Below are positions 8,283 to 17,429 of a DNA stretch of 64,000 bases, piece after piece. Numbering within the stretch: the stretch's first letter is position 1; every line of letters starts with the position of its first letter. Source of the DNA: Paraburkholderia unamae (GTDB lineage Bacteria > Pseudomonadota > Gammaproteobacteria > Burkholderiales > Burkholderiaceae); contig NZ_QLSU01000003.1 of NCBI RefSeq assembly GCF_003268775.1, positions 352,248 to 416,247 on the forward strand, read 5' to 3'. The notes beneath the pieces were generated by a model. It was not told where the DNA came from and ran no database searches. It saw only the letters and a list, made by a program, of their open reading frames with translations. The position numbers were made by a program, and so were the translations under genes.

Positions 8283-9329
8283 ATGAACGCCCTTCCCCTG
8301 AACCAGCAAGACCACGCGCTCGTGCTCGGCGCGAGCGGCGGCATTGGCGGCGAAGTCGCGCGCCAGTTGCGCGATGCCGGCTGGCAGGTGCGCGCGCTGC
8401 GGCGCGGCGGCGCGCCCGCCACACAGGAACATTCCGCCCGCCGCGCTGACGGTATCGAATGGCTCGACGGCGACGCGCTCTCGCGCGATGACGTACTGCG
8501 CGCGGCCCAAGGGTGCGCTGTGATCGTGCACGCCGTGAACCCGCCGGGCTACAAGCGCTGGGCGCAAGTCGTGCTGCCGATGATCGACAACACGCTCGCC
8601 GCGGCGGCCGAAGTCGGCGCGACCGTCGTGCTGCCCGGCACCGTGTACAACTACGGGCCCGAGACGTTTCCGCTGTTGCGCGAAGACTCGCCGCAGCAAC
8701 CGCTCACGCGCAAGGGTGCGATTCGCGTGGCACTGGAGCGGCGCATGCAAGCCGCGAGCGAGCGCGGCGTGCGCTCGATCGTGGTGCGAGCGGGTGACTT
8801 TTTCGGGCCGCGCGTGGCCAATAGCTGGTTCGCGCAGGGTCTCGTCAAACCTCGCGTACCGGTGCGCGTCGTGCGCGAACCCGCTAGCCCCGGCGTGGGC
8901 CACGCGTGGTCGTACGTGCCCGACGTGGCGCGCACGATGCTCGAACTGATCGCGCGGCGCGACACGCTACCGCCGTTTGCGACCTACCACATGGCCGGGC
9001 ACTGGGACGCCGACGGCACGCAAATCACCGAAGCCATCTGTCGCGTCGCGCGGCGTCACGGACTGGAGCCGCAACGCAAGCGCTTTTCGTGGGGGCTCGT
9101 ACGCATGATGTCGCCCTTCGTGACGACGTTGCGCGAGCTGATGGAGATGCGCTATTTGTGGCGCGAGCCGCTGCAACTCGTGAATGCGCGCCTCGTGGCC
9201 GAACTCGGGCGCGAGCCTCATACGCCGCTCGACGAAGCCGTCGAGGCGACGCTCCTGGGACTCGACTGCCTCGGCACACGCGAGCCCATGCAGAAAGCCG
9301 CAACCGTTTCGTCGCGGCATTCAACTTGA
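8283..9329 (+). CDS. NAD-dependent epimerase/dehydratase-like (atypical SDR)
   Basis: A 348-residue Rossmann-fold protein of the extended or atypical SDR group. The nucleotide-binding motif is LGASGGIGGEVARQL near residues 16-30, a GxxGxxG form. VIVHAVNPPGYKRW and VVLPGTVYNYGP follow, and a motif with a Tyr (YNYG) sits where the catalytic Tyr region is expected, but a clean YxxxK is not seen; some members of this group are reductases and others NmrA-like sensors. GDFFGPR and HAWSYVPDVARTM are typical of epimerase-like members acting on sugars or quinones. A divergent LysR gene probably controls it. The substrate is not predictable. Confidence 0.75.
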   Translation: MNALPLNQQDHALVLGASGGIGGEVARQLRDAGWQVRALRRGGAPATQEHSARRADGIEWLDGDALSRDDVLRAAQGCAVIVHAVNPPGYKRWAQVVLPMIDNTLAAAAEVGATVVLPGTVYNYGPETFPLLREDSPQQPLTRKGAIRVALERRMQAASERGVRSIVVRAGDFFGPRVANSWFAQGLVKPRVPVRVVREPASPGVGHAWSYVPDVARTMLELIARRDTLPPFATYHMAGHWDADGTQITEAICRVARRHGLEPQRKRFSWGLVRMMSPFVTTLRELMEMRYLWREPLQLVNARLVAELGREPHTPLDEAVEATLLGLDCLGTREPMQKAATVSSRHST

Positions 9330-9377
9330 TTCGGATATCGAATCGAATTCAGATTGATCGCGACAGGCGTTTTATCA

Positions 9378-10115
9378 TCACGGCATGACCGGACCGGAAT
9401 CCGCCGGCAGATACGCCAGCGGATCCACCGGTCGTCCGTCCTCGCGCATTTCGAACTGCAACAGCGCGGCTTCGCCGCCGCGCGCGCCCATTTCGGCAAT
9501 GGTCGCGCCGCGTTGCACCGTTGCGCCCTCCGCCACGGTAAGACGACTGTTGTTGCCGTAGGCGGTCACGAAATGATTGTCGTGCTTCACGATGACCATC
9601 AGGCCGAACTGCTTGAGCTTGTTACCGGCATAGACAACCCGCCCGCCATCCACGGCCTTGACCGGCGCGCCCAGGCGACCGGCGATTTCGATGCCGCGAG
9701 AGCCCTGCGTGCCGAATTCCTGCACCACTGTGCCGCTCGCCGGCCAGACAAAACGGTTCGCGGGCGCGTGGGCCGCGAATTGAGGCGCATGAGGCACGCT
9801 CGCCACGCCCGAGGGCGGCCCCACACGCAGCATTTGCCCCGCGCTCACCGTCGCGGCCGCGCCCAAGCCGTTCCATTGCACAAGCTCGCTGCGCTGGCGT
9901 CCGAACGAGGCCGCGATCGTGTCGAGGGAATCGCCGGGCTGCACACAGTAGTAACCGGCGGACGCACTCACGCAGGCGTTGACGGTGTAGTTGGGCATGT
10001 CGAATGGCGATCGGGTGGCGCAACCGGAAAGCAAGGCCAGCGTGAAGCACGCGCCCATGCCAAGGGCGCGCCATCCCCACGAGCGAAAGCCGGTTTGGGT
10101 GCAACGTTGTTTCAT
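9378..10115 (-). CDS. LysM + degenerate LytM (M23) lipoprotein, NlpD/EnvC-like
   Basis: A 245-residue outer-membrane lipoprotein candidate: signal peptide with lipobox LLSGCA (Cys near residue 32). A LysM domain (YYCVQPGDSLDTIAASFG, about 54-100) should bind peptidoglycan, and a C-terminal M23/LytM domain (about 120-235) follows. The M23 zinc ligands appear lost: the expected HxxxD position reads SRGIEIAG and the HxH position reads LQFEMRED. That is the situation in NlpD and EnvC, which do not cut the wall but activate the amidases AmiA/B/C at the division septum. A role as amidase activator is inferred. The gene is convergent with the epimerase-like gene and stands alone. Confidence 0.8.
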   Translation of the reverse strand: MKQRCTQTGFRSWGWRALGMGACFTLALLSGCATRSPFDMPNYTVNACVSASAGYYCVQPGDSLDTIAASFGRQRSELVQWNGLGAAATVSAGQMLRVGPPSGVASVPHAPQFAAHAPANRFVWPASGTVVQEFGTQGSRGIEIAGRLGAPVKAVDGGRVVYAGNKLKQFGLMVIVKHDNHFVTAYGNNSRLTVAEGATVQRGATIAEMGARGGEAALLQFEMREDGRPVDPLAYLPADSGPVMP

Positions 10116-10325
10116 GGCGAATCTCCGCGGATGCTGAATGGAACTCTGGCCAGCCTGCCGACTGGCATCCGCTTAACGCGAGCCGTGCCCCCGCGTTGAC
10201 CGCCTGTAATGACCCACGACAAACCTTTGACTGCACCCCATCAAACCTTGCGCAAAAGCCTAAACAATAAGGAAACCGAAGGTAGGGGAATGCCGAAAGA
10301 ACGCTATTTGAACGTTAAATATCGG

Positions 10326-10371
10326 CAAAAAAAGAAGCCCGCGGCCGTGCCAGAACGCGCGGCCGCGGGCT
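10326..10371 (-). terminator. Rho-independent terminator of the dehydratase gene
   Basis: A perfect 12-bp stem (arms 10336-10347 and 10360-10371, 12-base loop) is followed on the minus strand by a seven-T run (10327-10333). It lies just after the stop of the leftward dehydratase at 10386. Confidence 0.8.
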
Positions 10372-10385
10372 CCCCAGACGTCATG

Positions 10386-12128
10386 TCAATGCGAATGACT
10401 CGGCACGTCCGCCCCGCGACACCCCACCAGAAAGTCGAAATCGCAACCCTCGTCGGCCTGGAGCACGTGCTCGACGTAGAGCTTGCGGTAGCCGCTGCGA
10501 TCGGCGGGTATCGGATGCTGATTCGCGGCCCATTCGTCCAGCCGCGCGACGATGGCTTCGTCGCTGATATCCACGCGCAACGTGCCCTTCTCGCAGTCGA
10601 GTTCGATCCAGTCGCCATCGCGCACGATCGCGAGCGGCCCGCCCGCGCGCGCCTCGGGGGCCACGTGCAGCACCACCGTGCCATAGGCGGTGCCGCTCAT
10701 GCGCGCGTCCGACACGCGCACCATGTCGGTCACGCCTTGCGCGAGCAGTTTAGGCGGCAGGCCCATGTTGCCCACCTCGGCCATGCCCGGATACCCCTTC
10801 GGGCCACAGTTCTTCATCACGAGCACGGAGTCCGCCGTAACATTGAGATCGGGGTCGCCGATGCGCGCCTTGTAGTCGTCGAAGTTCTCGAACACCACGG
10901 CCGGACCGCGATGCTTGAGCAGCCTTTGCGTGGCTGCCGAAGGCTTGAGCACCGCGCCGTTGGGCGCGAGATTGCCGCGCAGCACGCACAGCGCGCCGTC
11001 CTGCACGAGCGGATTGTCGAGCGGACGGATCACCTCGGCGTTATGAATGGGCGCTTCGCGCACGTTCTCCCAGAGCGTCTTGCCATTGGCCGTGAGCGCG
11101 TCGGGATGCGGCAGCAGGTTCGCTTCGCCCAGGCGCCGCAGCACGGCGGGCAGGCCGCCCGCGTAATAGAACTCCTCCATCAGGAAGCGCCCCGAAGGCT
11201 GGAGGTCGACGATGGTCGGCGTGCCGCGTCCAATGCGCGTCCAGTCGTCGAGTTCGAGCGGCACGCCTATGCGCCCCGCGATCGCCTTGAGGTGGATCGC
11301 CGCGTTGGTCGAACCGCCGATCGCCGCGTTCGTGCGGATCGCGTTTTCGAATGCCGCGCGCGTGAGCAGTTTCGACAACCGCAGGTCTTCGAGCGCCATC
11401 TCCACGATGCGCATGCCCGACAGATGCGCGAGCACGTAGCGGCGCGAGTCCACGGCGGGAATCGCCGCATTGTGCGGGAGCGTCACGCCAAGCGCCTCGG
11501 CCATGCAAGCCATGGTCGAAGCGGTGCCCATGGTGTTGCAGGTGCCCGCCGAGCGCGACATGCCCGCCTCCGCCGACATGAACTCGTGTATCGAGATCTT
11601 GCCCGCTTTCACCTGCTCGCTCAGTTGCCACACCACCGTGCCCGAGCCGATATCTCGCCCTTCGTGCTTGCCGTTGAGCATCGGGCCGCCCGTCACGGCG
11701 ATGGCGGGCACATCGCAACTGGCCGCGCCCATCAACAGCGCGGGCGTGGTCTTGTCGCAGCCCACGAGCAGCACGACCGCATCCACGGGATTACCTCGTA
11801 TGGATTCCTCAACATCCATCGAAGCGAGGTTGCGCGTGAACATGGCCGTGGGACGCAGGTTCGATTCGCCGTTCGAAAACACGGGAAACTCGACCGGAAA
11901 ACCGCCCGCCTCGTATACGCCGCGCTTGACGTGTTCGGCGAGCTTGCGAAAATGCGCGTTGCAGGGCGTGAGCTCCGACCACGTATTGCAAATGCCGATA
12001 ATCGGCTTGCCGGCAAACTCGTGATCGGGAATGCCCTGATTCTTCATCCAGCTCCGATACATGAAGCCGTTTTTGTCCGTGGTGCCGAACCACGCGGCCG
12101 AGCGAAGCTTGGGCTTACGGGTGTTCAT
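10386..12128 (-). CDS. IlvD/Edd-family sugar-acid dehydratase (L-arabinonate dehydratase-like), copy 1
   Basis: A 580-residue Fe-S dehydratase that removes water from an aldonate to give a 2-keto-3-deoxy acid. The three cluster cysteines are in place: Cys47 (GICNTW), Cys124 (GCDKTT) and Cys197 (SAGTCNTMG). MSRSAGTCNTMG and the C-terminal SDARMSGTAYG motif are typical of the pentonate branch that includes L-arabinonate and D-xylonate dehydratases, rather than of biosynthetic IlvD. It is very similar over its whole length to a second copy at 29361-31112. ATG 12128 is preferred to the GTG four codons upstream. It is divergent from a furanose ABC transporter, so its substrate may derive from that sugar. 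A strong terminator follows. Confidence 0.87.
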   Translation of the reverse strand: MNTRKPKLRSAAWFGTTDKNGFMYRSWMKNQGIPDHEFAGKPIIGICNTWSELTPCNAHFRKLAEHVKRGVYEAGGFPVEFPVFSNGESNLRPTAMFTRNLASMDVEESIRGNPVDAVVLLVGCDKTTPALLMGAASCDVPAIAVTGGPMLNGKHEGRDIGSGTVVWQLSEQVKAGKISIHEFMSAEAGMSRSAGTCNTMGTASTMACMAEALGVTLPHNAAIPAVDSRRYVLAHLSGMRIVEMALEDLRLSKLLTRAAFENAIRTNAAIGGSTNAAIHLKAIAGRIGVPLELDDWTRIGRGTPTIVDLQPSGRFLMEEFYYAGGLPAVLRRLGEANLLPHPDALTANGKTLWENVREAPIHNAEVIRPLDNPLVQDGALCVLRGNLAPNGAVLKPSAATQRLLKHRGPAVVFENFDDYKARIGDPDLNVTADSVLVMKNCGPKGYPGMAEVGNMGLPPKLLAQGVTDMVRVSDARMSGTAYGTVVLHVAPEARAGGPLAIVRDGDWIELDCEKGTLRVDISDEAIVARLDEWAANQHPIPADRSGYRKLYVEHVLQADEGCDFDFLVGCRGADVPSHSH

Positions 12129-12395
12129 GGCTTTGCCCACTTAGTGAGAAAGTCCAATAAATAGCATGACTATATGAGTCTGGATGATCGGGAAAACGCT
12201 AATCGATACGGCTCGAAGGGTTGCATATAGTTTGTCTATTGTGGTCAGCAGGCGAGCGATCGAAGGCAAACCGAAAGGCACGCCGGAGGTCTGGGATGGC
12301 GCGAAATTTCTCGTGATACTGTCCGGCCGTGATGGACGCGGGTGTAGCGCCATGAATTAAAGAAATACAACGATCAGGCTACATCGGAGACACGC
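12129..12395. promoter_or_regulatory. Divergent promoter region, dehydratase / ytfQ
   Basis: This 267-bp spacer separates the leftward dehydratase from the rightward importer and must hold both promoters. It is noticeably more AT-rich than the flanking genes, especially 12150-12250, with TATA-rich patches such as gactatatgagtc (12170-12182) and gcatatagtttgtctattg (12224-12242). No palindrome strong enough to call an operator was found, and I see no coding sequence. Confidence 0.45.
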
Positions 12396-13364
12396 ATGAA
12401 ACTGGCAACACGCATGGTAAGCGGAATCGTCGCTGCGGCGGCCGCTTTTTCATTGGCGGCGGGCGTCGCCCACGCCGAAGACAAGCAGATCACGTTGGGC
12501 TTCGCCCAGGTCGGCGCGGAAAGCGCCTGGCGCACGGCAAACACGGTATCGGTCAAGGCGGCCGCCAAGGACGCCGGCATCAACCTCAAGTTCTCTGACG
12601 CCCAGCAAAAGCAGGAAAACCAGATCAAGGCGATCCGCTCATATATCGCGCAAAAGGTGGACGTGATTGCATTCTCGCCCGTGGTGGAATCGGGCTGGGA
12701 GCCGGTGCTCCAGGAAGCCAAGCGCGCCAAGATTCCCGTGATTCTCACGGACCGCAATATCGACGTGAAGGACCAGTCGCTCTACGTGACGATGATCGGC
12801 TCGGACTTCATGGAAGAAGGCCGCCGCGCGGGCAAGTGGCTTGAAGACCACTACAAGAGCAACCCCGGCCCGATCAATATCGTCGAGTTGCAAGGCACCG
12901 TGGGCTCCGCGCCGGCCAATGACCGTCACTCGGGCCTCATGGAAGTGATCAAGAACGATCCGAAGTTCAAGATCATTGCGTCGCAAAGCGGCGACTTCAC
13001 GCTGGCCGGCGGCAAGCAGGTCATGGAAGCGTTCGCGAAGACGTATGGAAACAAGATCAACGTGGTCTACGCGCATAACGACGACATGGCGCTCGGCGCG
13101 ATCCAGGCCATGGAAGAAGCGGGCATGAAGCCGGGCAAGGACATCAGCGTGGTGTCGTTCGACGCCACCAAGGGCGGCTTCGAAGCGATGATCGCGGGCA
13201 AGATGAATGTCGATGTGGAGTGCAGCCCGCTGCTCGGGCCGCAACTCATGAGCGCCGTGAAGGACGTCGTGGCGGGCAAGCAGTTGCCCAAGCGCATCGT
13301 GACGAACGAAACGGTGTTCCCGATGGACGTGGCGGCGCAGGTGCTGCCGTCGCGCAAGTACTAA
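12396..13364 (+). CDS. ytfQ: Furanose ABC transporter substrate-binding protein, YtfQ-like
   Basis: A 322-residue periplasmic binding protein with a Sec signal peptide (residues 1-27, cleavage after AHA). The mature protein follows Escherichia coli YtfQ closely in its landmarks: ITLGFAQVGAESAWR, DAQQKQENQIKAIRS, PVVESGWEPVLQEAK, VELQGTVGS, and YAHNDDMALGAIQAMEEAG. YtfQ binds galactofuranose and also arabinofuranose, so a furanose ligand is likely. ATG 12396 is preceded by cggaga. It heads an operon with an ATPase and two permeases, and a stem-loop after it may set the usual excess of binding protein over membrane parts. Confidence 0.88.
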   Translation: MKLATRMVSGIVAAAAAFSLAAGVAHAEDKQITLGFAQVGAESAWRTANTVSVKAAAKDAGINLKFSDAQQKQENQIKAIRSYIAQKVDVIAFSPVVESGWEPVLQEAKRAKIPVILTDRNIDVKDQSLYVTMIGSDFMEEGRRAGKWLEDHYKSNPGPINIVELQGTVGSAPANDRHSGLMEVIKNDPKFKIIASQSGDFTLAGGKQVMEAFAKTYGNKINVVYAHNDDMALGAIQAMEEAGMKPGKDISVVSFDATKGGFEAMIAGKMNVDVECSPLLGPQLMSAVKDVVAGKQLPKRIVTNETVFPMDVAAQVLPSRKY

Positions 13365-13394
13365 ACTCGCTGCAAGCGGCGCGGCCTGCTTCGT

Positions 13395-13417
13395 AGCCCT
13401 GATCGATTCAGAGGGCT
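13395..13417 (+). other. Stem-loop between binding-protein and ATPase genes
   Basis: Arms agccct (13395-13400) and agggct (13412-13417) enclose 11 bases in the 95-bp gap after ytfQ. Such hairpins between the first and second genes of ABC operons often stabilise the upstream mRNA or attenuate transcription. The stem is short and no T-run follows, so this is tentative. Confidence 0.3.
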
Positions 13418-13459
13418 GACGGGGCGCGCCGCGCGCTCTGGCCTCTTATACGGTTGCCC

Positions 13460-14983
13460 ATGAGCGTTTCCCCGATACTCGAAACCGTCGGTCTTACCCG
13501 AACCTTCCCCGGCGTGCGCGCGCTCGACCGGGTCAATTTTCGTCTGTTTCCCGGCGAGATTCACACGCTGATGGGGCAGAACGGCGCCGGCAAGTCCACG
13601 CTCATCAACGTGCTGACCGGCGTGCACCAGCCCGAGGCCGGCGAGATCCGCGTCGCGGGCGAACCCGTGCACTTCGCGACGCCGCAGATGGCGGAGGCCG
13701 CCGGCATCCAGACGCTCTATCAGGAAGTCAATCTCTGCCCGAATCTTTCGGTGGCGGAGAACATCTTCGCGGGCCGCCAGCCGCGCAAACGCGGTCTCGG
13801 CCTGATCGACTGGAAAGCGATTCACCGCCGCGCCGAAGCCGCGCTCGCTGAACTGAACCTCTCGCTCGACGTCACGCAATCGCTCGACACCTACCCGATC
13901 GCCATGCAGCAGATGGTGGCGATTGCGCGCGCCGTGTCCGTCGATGCGCGCATTCTGATTCTCGACGAACCGACCTCCAGCCTCGACGAAGGCGAAGTCG
14001 CGCGCCTTTTCGACGTGCTGCGCAAGCTGAAGGCGTCGGGTATCGCGATTCTCTTCGTCACGCATTTTCTGGAGCAGACCTACGCGATTTCCGATCGCAT
14101 CACGGTCATGCGCAATGGCGAGCGCGAAGGCGAATATCTCGCGTCCGAATTGCCGGTGCAAACGCTGGTCGCCAAAATGGTGGGCTTGCAGAACGCGGGA
14201 GAAAGACTCACGCAAGCGGAAGCCGCGCACGGCGAAACCGCTACTGCTGACACCGAGCCTTATCTCGCCGCGCAAGGCGTGGCGCGCCGCGGCGTGCTCA
14301 ATCCGCTCGACCTCGAAGTGCAGCCGGGCCAGATTCTCGGCCTCGCCGGTTTGCTTGGCTCGGGCCGCACGGAAACCGCGCGCCTCCTGTTCGGTGCGGA
14401 CAAAGCCGACGCGGGCACGGTTCACATCAATGGCCGGGCCGTGAAGCTGACGTCGCCACGCGACGCCGTGCGCCACGGCATGGCGTATTGCCCCGAGGAC
14501 CGCAAGAAGGAAGGCATCGTCGCGGATCTTTCGATACGCGAGAACATCGTGCTCGCGCTCCAGGCGCAACTGGGCTGGTGGCGCATGATCCGCCGCTCGC
14601 GTCAGCGCGAACTGGCCAACGAATATATCGAGCAACTCGGCATCAAGGCGCGCGACGCGGAGCAGCCCATCGGCCTGCTCTCGGGCGGCAACCAGCAGAA
14701 GGTGCTGCTCGCGCGCTGGCTCGCGACCAAGCCGCGCCTGTTGATCCTCGACGAGCCCACGCGCGGCATCGACGTGGCGGCCAAGTTCGAGATCATGGAC
14801 CGCGTGCGCGCGCTTTGCGCGAAAGGCCTCGGCATTCTGTTCATTTCGTCGGAGATCAGCGAAGTGGTGCGCGTGAGCGACCGCATCGCCGTGCTGCGCG
14901 ACCGCCGCAAGGTGGCCGAGCTTTCGGGCGCGGCGCGCTCCGAACACGAAGTCTACGACCTCATTGCCGGAGACCGCCGATGA
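13460..14983 (+). CDS. ytfR: Sugar ABC transporter ATPase, double-domain, YtfR-like
   Basis: A 507-residue ATPase with two nucleotide-binding domains in one chain, as in all pentose/furanose importers of the CUT2 class. Domain 1 has Walker A GQNGAGKST (about residue 40) and Walker B LILDEPTSSLD. Its signature region reads YPIAMQQMVAIARA, a normal CUT2 variation of LSGGQ. Domain 2 has the degenerate Walker A (GLLGSGRTET) typical of the family and an intact signature ([15 protein letters not shown]). ATG 13460 is preferred to a TTG two codons upstream. Its TGA overlaps the ATG of the next gene (ATGA), so the two are translationally coupled. Confidence 0.88.
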   Translation: MSVSPILETVGLTRTFPGVRALDRVNFRLFPGEIHTLMGQNGAGKSTLINVLTGVHQPEAGEIRVAGEPVHFATPQMAEAAGIQTLYQEVNLCPNLSVAENIFAGRQPRKRGLGLIDWKAIHRRAEAALAELNLSLDVTQSLDTYPIAMQQMVAIARAVSVDARILILDEPTSSLDEGEVARLFDVLRKLKASGIAILFVTHFLEQTYAISDRITVMRNGEREGEYLASELPVQTLVAKMVGLQNAGERLTQAEAAHGETATADTEPYLAAQGVARRGVLNPLDLEVQPGQILGLAGLLGSGRTETARLLFGADKADAGTVHINGRAVKLTSPRDAVRHGMAYCPEDRKKEGIVADLSIRENIVLALQAQLGWWRMIRRSRQRELANEYIEQLGIKARDAEQPIGLLSGGNQQKVLLARWLATKPRLLILDEPTRGIDVAAKFEIMDRVRALCAKGLGILFISSEISEVVRVSDRIAVLRDRRKVAELSGAARSEHEVYDLIAGDRR

Positions 14984-16017
14984 CGCGCCCCGCTCTTCCC
15001 GTGTGGCTTTCGCTCGTCATCCGGCATCCGCTGGTGTGGCCTGCCGTCACGCTGATCGCGCTGTTCGTCGTGGATGTCGCGCATCGCGGCAACTTTCTCT
15101 CCATCACGATGCTGGGCGGTCATCTGTTCGGCGCACCGGTCGACATTCTCATGCGCGCCGCGCCGCTCGTCGTCGTGTCGCTCGGCATGACGCTCGTGAT
15201 CGCCACGCGCGGCATCGACATTTCGGTGGGCGCGGTGGTGGCGATCGCGGGCGCGGCGGCGGCCACCGTGCTCGCCGCCGACCCTTCGCGCGTGGGCCTG
15301 GCATTCGGCGCGGCGCTCGCCGTGGGCCTGCTCGCGGGTATCTGGAATGGCCTCCTCGTGGCTTTCGTGGGCATGCAGCCGATCATCGCCACGCTCATTC
15401 TGATGGTGGCGGGGCGCGGCGTGGCGCAGTTGCTCACGGGCGGGCAGATCATCCCCATCGGCGCGCCGGGTTATCTCTTTGCGGGCGGCGGCTATTTCGC
15501 GCTCATCCCGTGCGCGGTGTGGATCGCGATCGCCGTCACCTTGCTCACCGCGCTGATCGTCAATCGCACGGCGCTCGGCCTGTTCATTCGCTCGATCGGC
15601 GTGAATCCCGTGGCCGCGCGCCTGGCCGGACTTTCGTCGCAGGCCGTGGTGTTCGGCGCATACGCGTTTTGCGGCGTGACGGCCGCCATCGCGGGCATTC
15701 TCATCAGCTCGAACGTGCGCAGCGCGGACGGCAACAACGCGGGCCTGCTGCTGGAACTCGACGCCATTCTCGCCGTGACGCTCGGCGGCACTTCGCTGCT
15801 GGGCGGGCGCTTCAGTCTTGCGGGCACGGTGCTCGGCGCGCTCATCATCCAGACGCTCACTTACACCACCTATTCGATCGGCGTGCCGCCCGAGGCCACG
15901 CTCGTCGTGAAGGCCGTGGTCGTGCTGCTCGTGTGCCTGATCCAGTCGCCCGCCGCGCGCACCTTCGCGTTCCAGCAACTCAAGCGTCTTGCGCTCGCAC
16001 GCCGTGCGCGCGCCTGA
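14980..16017 (+). CDS. ytfT: Sugar ABC transporter permease, YtfT-like
   Basis: A 345-residue inner-membrane permease of the BPD_transp_2 family with about nine to ten hydrophobic segments. The conserved cytoplasmic region (GLFIRSIGVNPVAARLAGLSS) and the GIDISVGAVVAIAGA motif are characteristic of CUT2 permeases. It starts inside the stop codon of the ATPase gene and is followed 33 bp later by a second, different permease. This two-permease arrangement is that of E. coli ytfT-yjfF rather than of rbsC or araH, which act as homodimers. Confidence 0.87.
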   Translation: MTRPALPVWLSLVIRHPLVWPAVTLIALFVVDVAHRGNFLSITMLGGHLFGAPVDILMRAAPLVVVSLGMTLVIATRGIDISVGAVVAIAGAAAATVLAADPSRVGLAFGAALAVGLLAGIWNGLLVAFVGMQPIIATLILMVAGRGVAQLLTGGQIIPIGAPGYLFAGGGYFALIPCAVWIAIAVTLLTALIVNRTALGLFIRSIGVNPVAARLAGLSSQAVVFGAYAFCGVTAAIAGILISSNVRSADGNNAGLLLELDAILAVTLGGTSLLGGRFSLAGTVLGALIIQTLTYTTYSIGVPPEATLVVKAVVVLLVCLIQSPAARTFAFQQLKRLALARRARA

Positions 16018-16050
16018 ACCGCCAGCCCACCCATACGGGGGAAGCCAAGG

Positions 16051-17205
16051 ATGAACCGCACTGCCCTGTCCTTATCGGACACACTCGCGAACACGCTCGC
16101 CGCGTGCCGGCGCGGCGCCATTCGCATCGTCGATCCGCGCGTGCTGCCCATTGTCGTGACCGTCGTGTTGTTCGCCGTGCTGTTCGGCTTCGGTTCGGTC
16201 ATGTACACGGGGTTCTTCTCGCTCCAGGTGGCCTTCGGGCTGCTCGTGGACAACGCGTTCCTGCTGATCGTCGCCATCGGCATGACCTTCGTGATCATCT
16301 CGGGCGGTATCGATCTTTCGGTGGGCGCGGTCGTTGCGCTCACCACCATCCTGTGCGCCGTGGGCACCGAGAAGCTGCATTGGCCCGTGGCCGTGGTCGT
16401 GCCGCTCGTCCTGCTGTGCGGCGCGCTCTATGGCGCGGGCATGGGCGCGCTGATCCACTTCTTCCGCTTGCAGCCGTTCATCATCACGCTCGCGGGCATG
16501 TTCCTCGCGCGCGGCACCTGCTTTCTCATCACCACCCAATCCATTCAGATCAACGATCCCGGCTTTCACGCGCTGTCCGAATTCAGCATACCGGTGGGCA
16601 GCGGCTCGCTCACCACGGGCTCGCTCACGGCCATCGCCATGCTGATCGCGGGCATCGTGATCGCGCACTTCACGCGATTCGGGCGCAACGTCTATGCGAT
16701 CGGCGGCAACGAGCGCTCCGCGCTGCTCATGGGCCTGCCGGTCGCGCGCACCAAGATCGGCGTCTATGCGCTCTCGGGCTTTTGCTCGGCGCTGGGCGGC
16801 GTGGTGTTTACGCTCTACGTGCTCTCGGGCTACGGCTTGCAGGCACAAGGCATGGAGCTGGACGCCATCGCCGCGACCGTGATCGGCGGCACGCTGCTCA
16901 CGGGCGGCGTGGGCTATGTGATCGGCTCGGTGTTCGGTGTGGGCATCCTCGGCACGATCCAGACGCTCATCACCTTCGACGGCACGCTCAGCTCGTGGTG
17001 GACGCGCATCGTGATCGGCGCGCTGCTCTGCGCGTTCTGCCTCATGCAGCGCGCAACCGAGCGCCATGCGGCGCGCCGCAAGTCCACCGGCAGCGGGCGC
17101 GGCGCACCGCGCGCGGCACGCCCGGGCACGCAGGCGGCCGCGCCGATGGACCAGGCAAAGCTCGCCTCGCCGCCGCCGCGCATGCACGGCGCGAAGGGCG
17201 CATAA
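16051..17205 (+). CDS. yjfF: Sugar ABC transporter permease, YjfF-like
   Basis: A 384-residue permease, the second half of the putative heterodimeric furanose channel. It has the BPD_transp_2 core (GGIDLSVGAVVALTTI, RFGRNVYAIGGNERSALLMGLPV, GYGLQAQGMELDAIAA). About 45 residues at the C-terminus form a hydrophilic Arg/Ala/Pro-rich tail absent from most homologs of about 330 residues; it may be disordered. ATG 16051 follows a purine-rich aaggatg. It is the last gene of the ytf-like unit; a 224-bp spacer with a perfect 16-bp palindrome precedes the next transporter. Confidence 0.86.
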   Translation: MNRTALSLSDTLANTLAACRRGAIRIVDPRVLPIVVTVVLFAVLFGFGSVMYTGFFSLQVAFGLLVDNAFLLIVAIGMTFVIISGGIDLSVGAVVALTTILCAVGTEKLHWPVAVVVPLVLLCGALYGAGMGALIHFFRLQPFIITLAGMFLARGTCFLITTQSIQINDPGFHALSEFSIPVGSGSLTTGSLTAIAMLIAGIVIAHFTRFGRNVYAIGGNERSALLMGLPVARTKIGVYALSGFCSALGGVVFTLYVLSGYGLQAQGMELDAIAATVIGGTLLTGGVGYVIGSVFGVGILGTIQTLITFDGTLSSWWTRIVIGALLCAFCLMQRATERHAARRKSTGSGRGAPRAARPGTQAAAPMDQAKLASPPPRMHGAKGA

Positions 17206-17278
17206 GCGTTACGGGTATACATGGATTAGGAGGCCTCATCACGCTGCACTAAGCTTTTTGCGGTACCGTCGGCGCCGG

Positions 17279-17294
17279 GCGAACGCGCGTTCGC
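17279..17294. promoter_or_regulatory. Perfect 16-bp palindrome upstream of second transporter
   Basis: gcgaacgcgcgttcgc reads the same on both strands. It lies in the 224-bp spacer between the two ABC transporter operons, 136 bp before the second binding-protein start. It could be an operator for the GntR regulator at 20425, or only a GC-rich chance palindrome. Confidence 0.35.
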
Positions 17295-17429
17295 TGCGGT
17301 CGCCCTCGTCACGCGGCTGTTTGCCAACGATTGCAGCGCGCACGCGACCCCCCGGTACTGTCCAGCATCTGCACGCTTTTCGACGAAAAGTCGACGATAT
17401 CGACCACGAAGACAAGACCGGAGGAAGAC

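Noticed and set aside
9328..9344. Inverted repeat gattcg/cgaatc after the epimerase-like gene
   Set aside because: Six-base arms, no T-run and a convergent position; too weak to call a terminator or operator.
10209..12164. 651-residue open frame on the plus strand
   Set aside because: Antisense of the dehydratase copy 1; low-complexity Arg/His/Ala composition. The same holds for 29859-31232 opposite copy 2.
14964..17252. 762-residue open frame on the plus strand
   Set aside because: It runs through both ytfT and yjfF in another frame and is rich in Arg, Ala and His; the permease frames have clear membrane segments.
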